Shown in pieces: positions 59,001-64,000 of a stretch of 64,000 nt of DNA. Made by a program: the position numbers and the translations under genes. Below the pieces are notes generated by a model. That model saw only the letters and a program-made list of their open reading frames with translations. It was not told the DNA's origin and ran no database searches. The first letter of the stretch is position 1; each line of letters starts with the position of its first letter. Source of the stretch: Carnegiea gigantea (Eukaryota; Streptophyta; Magnoliopsida; Caryophyllales; Cactaceae); assembly GCA_029747015.1 (NCBI GenBank), contig JAKOGI010000365.1, positions 99,501 to 163,500 of the forward strand, read 5' to 3'.

Positions 59001-59534
59001 GGAATTAAGGCCATTCCACTACAGTTTGATGACACATTACACAAAGCTTAGCCACCTGACCATGGTCTGAATTATCTCCTATGTGGGTCTTCACATTGTT
59101 TTACATAGATTTAGACATTCTAATTATATATTAAATAGAGTAATTTAATCACTTAACTACAGCTAACATATAAGATAAGTGTACGCAATAGATACAAACT
59201 AAGATAGTTCAAATAATATTAAAACAGAAACTAAAAGTTCATTATTTCATTGTCATAACTGCTTGTTTGTACATATACATGGTTCAACAAAAGAATATCA
59301 CATCCAACTGACTAACCAAGGTCAGTCCTTAATCCTACCTCTTAACTAAAACAGTACCTAGCCCTAATACACTAAGTCTGCCGCATGCACAAAAAAGAAG
59401 GCGGGATTAGTCAATAGTTGGAAGGATCTGTCTGACTATATACAATGTCATATCCTGTACAAAACTCATCTATCCATCTAGCCATACTAGATACAGGTGG
59501 GGCTCAAAATGTAACTTGGCTTAGAGGTCATCAC

Positions 59535-59864
59535 CTAAATCAGCCTAACGATCCTTAGATCGTAGACTAGGTCAGACTCATCCCCAGGCTCCTCATCCGA
59601 GTCAAAACTGCTGTCTAACGCGCTTGACTCTGCATCCTCAACGTCATGATTAATCTGATGCTCCCCCAACTCTGGGTCCTCTTCTAGCCCCTCCTCTAGA
59701 TCCTCCTCAAGGTCCTCTATGAGCTCATCGTTAGAGCTACGCTCCTCTACCTCTAGTGTATCAGGGAGATCCACAACAATGTGAAACTTGCCATGATCTA
59801 TCGAATAGAGGGATCCCCTCTCTAGATCCCGATGACTATGGGACATCGGGCGACTGAGGAACAC
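59535..59864 (-). pseudogene. Acidic 109-codon ORF upstream of Tekay gag
   Basis: MFLSRPMSHSHRDLERG then a very acidic middle (ELIEDLEEDLEEGLEEDPEL) and SSFDSDEEPGDESDL. It lies between the PBS and gag. No domain recognised, and no stop for 109 codons in an element whose other ORFs are broken. It could be an N-terminal extension of gag or a low-complexity by-product. Confidence 0.35.
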
Positions 59865-60424
59865 CTGTTGGAAGTCATGAGGGTGGTCCCTGAGCAGATG
59901 CAGGTGGAGGAGGTGTAAAGTGTACAGGAAATATGTAATACAGGGTCTCCATAGTAATCCTCATCTGCTCAAACTCCTCTCTGAGCAACAACTCAATGGT
60001 AATGGTAGCCTAAGCCCCGTGAAGTTTGAATCTAGGTTCGTCCCACCTTGAGGCCTCAGGCATCATAAAGTCATGATATTGGGTCCTAAACTCAACCTAA
60101 GGGGTAACTGTAGGTAAGGACCATAACAACCTATGTGTAGGGACCGTAACGCTATAAAACTCATAACAGGGGTCCTACTTATGGGCTACAATACTAGTAT
60201 GTAGCAAGGGATGTGAGTAGCCATATAAGTATCCAGCATCATATTCACTGTATATGGATCCATATAACAAAGAAAAATATAAAAGAAGAACATGTAACAG
60301 ATAAGCAGACATTTTTATTATCACGGACTTCTAACGATATGATAATAACCCTCGCTAACCAACCTTTTCACCCTCATGTCTATACTCTCCATACTCCATA
60401 ACCCATCGAGGAAATCCTAATCTG

Positions 60425-60438
60425 GCTTTGATTCCAAA
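60425..60438 (-). other. Primer-binding site of Tekay, tRNA-iMet type
   Basis: On the minus strand TTTTGGAATCAAAGCC follows the 5' LTR end, close to TGGTATCAGAGC, the complement of initiator tRNA-Met used by Tekay. Confidence 0.65.
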
Positions 60439-60441
60439 ATT

Positions 60442-63118
60442 TATAACACCCCTAATGCACATGTCTCACTAATTGTATACTCTTTAATCATTCTCTTAAT
60501 TAGAACTGATAAACATAATGGTTGGGGCGTTATCAATGCCCAGAAAGACAAGGCTTTAAGAATGTGTAGTAGACATAACATAGTTAAGCACAGATTACAA
60601 ACTAACACATTCAAATATTATCAAAATCATACACATATAGCTACTACCTACCATAAGGTTTCACACCATAATAAAGCATTCTTCATAAAGTTTATAACTA
60701 CATCAACTGAAGATCTCAAAAATACAGCTCTTAAGATATTCGTAAACTAACATCACTACTGATCCATCCAGATTCCCTTGTTCACTTACTTTCTTTAGCT
60801 AATTTGCTAGCATGAGGGCGATTTGTTGAGTATTTGCCTAAAACAAAACATGATAAATATTTCAAAATGTGAGCCGAAGCTCAATACATACATTCTTGTA
60901 TTATTAAATGATCACTAGAAAATTGGTTGGGCTCGCTTTGCAATTCATTTTGATTTAAAACAGTAAATTAGATGAACGTAAAATTACATTGCTAGTTATT
61001 ATCTGGTACTGAAACCCTGGTAACTGTTGCAGTTAATAGATAGGTGTACATCTACCAAACCGATCAAGAGACCCAGCCTGAGGCCACACGAGTAACTAGA
61101 GGGCGAGTGCCCTATAAATGATTACTAACTGGGTCACTAAGTAGGTGATGAATCACCGAATAAACTGATTCATTGGTATACTTACCAAAATGTTATAACT
61201 TTGATAAATATATTCTGATTTCTAAAGATACAGGCAATGGACGTACCTAGAATTTTAAAATGCAATCTCACTTGATAATATTTATGCACAATGGGGAGCA
61301 ATAGACTAGGCCATGATTCTAGTTTAGAAATGTAATTATAGGTATACATATTTAGTAAACAACACTCACTCTCATATTTTGTAACTTTAATAGAAATTTT
61401 TAATTTAAAGGCATTCATAACTCAAACAATTCAATATAAGATAAGTTACACTAAGATTATTCGAAAACTAAATAAATTGAGGTACTTTAATTTGAGGTAA
61501 AATAATTTGGATTATAATAGACCAAAATAAAATAATTGAGGTTATAATGGAAAGGCTTTGATGGTTATAAATGGAATATGGGTTTTTGATATTTCTAAGA
61601 TGAACAATAAGAGTTTCAGGCTAAGAAGGGTGTAGTTAAGTTTAGGATAGCTTTAATCACACTAGCTTGACCCGACAAACACCATTCTTAAGTCACTACT
61701 CTCCCCACTTCTCAAATTTCATTCACATGTCCATTTAGTTCAATTTTCCAACATAAGTAAGCTTCTAAGCACAATCAAAGTTGTTGAACTCACTAAACTT
61801 TGTATCTTCTTTGCAACATCCATACTTAGAAACTTTTAATCAAGCTTTAAAAATTTATTGTTTTCTTCTTTTCTCTCATAAATCAAGCCAACTACCCCTT
61901 TTAGGTCCATTAACCTTGAATTTCCTTCTTATCATTATCTTATTTTAGGCAAAACACTCAAAAATTACTTGATAATCAACTTACACATTTTCACTACTTT
62001 TCTGTGCAGAATCACTCAAGATGCTCGCATAACTTCACTTACTTGCATTGTTAATCCAAAGAACCTCTTTTGGCCACTTATGGGATTTTCCATAATCCAC
62101 TAGTTTTGACAAAATTCACACAACATCATTTTTCAAGCTCATAACATATCCAATCTTCAAATTTCATTTAATTCAATCCAAATGAACATACTTGATTCAA
62201 AAATTAGCCTTACTCATGCGTGATCATGAAGACATGTATTATACTAAGTTCAATGTTTACATCCAAACCACCACAAATGGATTTAATATGATCACCCACA
62301 AATTTTAATTCATTTTTCATACCAAAGATCACAACAATTGGATAACAACTCAAATTCACAGTTTCTTCATTCAAACTCACTTGATCAAGTTCAAGCTCAA
62401 CTACCCACAACATCCAACATCTCCAAAATAATAAAAGTTGCATGCTAGCATTTATTTTGATCATATGAACACAAATCATAACTATAACAATCATAAAATT
62501 CAAAAATAATTCAAGATGAAGTTAGCATTCTACTCACTTGAGAGCTTAAAAGAGAGAGGTAGAGGTGGTGTTTGGTGGCTGTAGGGGTTGTGGGTGGTGG
62601 CAGCCAGCAGGTATTGCTAGGCTGGCGGCATAACAGCCGAACACCAGAAGAGAAGGTGCAAAAGAAGAAGAAAACTTGGTTTTGGCTTTTGGTTGATACT
62701 TTTTTACTTAACTTACTTTATTTGACTGATTTTGGCTATCCATAAAGTGGCTTTTTGCTAATTGTAATTTGGCATAAATAATGATAATTAGCTTAATTCA
62801 ATGCACCAACCTTTTTAGGCTACCAATTTGGCTCAATGGAATTGGGCTTGGAAAAATAGTACTCCATTGCGATAACATTTTTGCGTGGTTCGAAATTAAA
62901 TTTTTGTGATGTCATGGAAAATAATTTATCGATTAATCATATTTATTGAGACCTACTATCGATTCACCCGAAATGTTTACGATAAATAAAACTTGAATTG
63001 CAAACTGGGACCTAAAATGAATTTTTTCCCAACATAATGATCAAATGCGGTAAATAAATGCGGGGAATTAAATAGCATAACTTAATTAAATAAATAAACA
63101 TGATTTAGAGTTGGGTTA
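60442..63118 (-). repeat. 5' LTR of Tekay element
   Basis: Plus-strand start TATAACACCCCTAATG (G decayed) and end GAGTTGGGTTA. The last few bases (TTGCA in the other LTR) are cut by the LTR that begins at 63119. Confidence 0.9.
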
Positions 63119-64000
63119 TGATAAGTCCTTAAAGTGCACTATATTTTGGGGTCATTTTGCACAATTTTTAGGGAGAATTATGTGCTTTATGCTATATTAT
63201 GCACTCCTTTTCCTGTTTTACACTTGGGTGTAGTTCTTTTTCATATTTTGTAGGTTTTTGGACCATTTTACCCTAGATTTGACCCCTAAATGAGTGTACC
63301 TTGACCTCCCATGGACACCCCTAAGTCACTGTGCCCATGGAAGGAAGAAAGAATAGAAGAATGTCAAGATAGAGCTTACCACAGACAGTTTGTAGTGAAG
63401 GCCACGATCCATGGTAACTTTATAACTGCAAATCTCTTCGTTTTCCTTCATCATGTGACTAAGGTTGATCGAGTTCTTCTTTAAATAGAGCCATTTCGCA
63501 GTAGATGGAGAAGACATATAGCAAAAAAGAACTCCTATTCTTTAATCTCTTCCATTATTTTCCATTTTCTTAGTTTAGTTTTAGATTTCTTAGTTAGTTT
63601 CATTCTAAGAGTGAAAGTTGTGAAGAAGTGCTTGCTGTTTTGGAGCCCTTGCAAAATGGGGAAACCCTTGGGGGATCTCTAATTGTGTTAAGTTTTCTTC
63701 TCTCAAACTTTGTTTAGTTGTTGCTATTTTAAATATGTGTGAGTAGTTTTCTCAATCCAGAGATTGTTACCCAAGTATTGATGTTGGAACCTCTAGTTTC
63801 TATTTAGTTGTGCTTATTCTTGATTGGAATTGATTGAATTCTATCTTATGTGTGAGATTGTTGTGAGTGAATTTTGGCCAAATTTTCTTCCTAATTATAA
63901 ATAGTTAAGTGAAAGATTGAAAGGTGAAACTTGCTATTTGATCGACAAGATAGGACTTGACTTAGCAATACTTGAGAAAGATTTGCTTGTTAAGAGGAAC
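63119..64000 (+). repeat. Start of another Athila-related LTR, truncated by window end
   Basis: TGATAAGTCCTTAAAGTGCA then GGGGTCATTTTGCACAATTT, AATTATGTGCTTTATG, TAGATTTGACCCCTAAATGA and CCCCTAAGTCACTGTGCCC run parallel to the LTRs at 12279 and 16609. The TATA-like TTTAAATAG at 63480 corresponds to their TATAAATA. GATTGAAAGGTGAAACT near 63915 also matches. The element belongs to the same family or a sister family. Confidence 0.8.

Larger units (their letters stand above)
52200..63118 (-). mobile_element. Tekay (Del) chromovirus, Ty3/gypsy, minus strand
   Basis: LTRs 52200-54877 and 60442-63118 (about 2.68 kb each) are direct repeats. Read on the minus strand the order is 5' LTR, PBS (tRNA-iMet type), acidic ORF, gag, protease, RT, RNase H, integrase, chromodomain region, PPT (54878-54900), 3' LTR. 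Integrase before a chromodomain and the pol motifs mark Tekay. LTR ends read TGTAACACC...TTGCA on the plus strand. The left flank is AAATG; the right flank is masked by another LTR at 63119, so the target duplication cannot be checked. All ORFs are broken. Confidence 0.92.

Overview
This window looks like nuclear DNA of a flowering plant, probably a eudicot. It is AT-rich, gene-poor and full of retroelements from plant-specific lineages: Athila and Tekay Ty3/gypsy elements, an L1-like LINE, an Au-type tRNA-derived SINE, and short inverted-repeat DNA transposons. Its single convincing intact host gene is a plant-only lectin receptor kinase. The species cannot be named from the sequence alone.

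Layout. 1-3320 is a decayed endogenous pararetrovirus (Caulimoviridae) on the minus strand. It carries a coiled-coil virion-associated-like ORF, coat-protein pieces, a CCHC knuckle and a protease remnant that runs off the left edge. 3733-6224 plus 24306-24575 is 'copy A' of a ~2.8 kb unit; 'copy B' lies at 27427-32247. Copy A was split by an 18.1 kb Athila element (6225-24300; TSD TTTAG; PBS of tRNA-Asp type; gag, protease, RT, RNase H, integrase, then an ATHILA ORF-1 region). The Athila integrase was itself split by a 5.55 kb non-autonomous LTR element (12279-17832; TSD CCTAC) that encodes only a broken knuckle-containing protein. Copy B was split by a 5'-truncated LINE (28881-30650; 14-bp TSD) and by a ~340 bp MITE.

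24600-27410 and 32750-37500 look like remains of two further LTR elements. In both, a tandem-repeat array lies upstream of a polypurine-like tract and an LTR-like segment with a TATA box. The second also carries a degenerate minus-strand coding region resembling plant-mobile-domain proteins. 39870-42271 is a PIF/Harbinger-like element with inverted ends, TAA target duplication and Myb/SANT-like protein scraps. 42.5-47.4 kb is intergenic DNA with a retroposon tail, a SINE with a 17-bp TSD, MITE-like units and microsatellites.

47817-49931 (minus) is an intronless 704-codon L-type lectin receptor kinase of clade VIII type, with all kinase catalytic motifs present. After a compound microsatellite, 52200-63118 is a Tekay chromovirus on the minus strand with ~2.68 kb LTRs and a disabled pol. 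At 63119 another LTR, related to that of the nested non-autonomous element, starts and runs off the right edge.

The order of events can be read from the nesting: the A/B duplication came first, then Athila entered A and the LINE and MITE entered B, then the non-autonomous element entered Athila. Apart from the kinase, every coding stretch seen is broken by stops, frameshifts or deletions.
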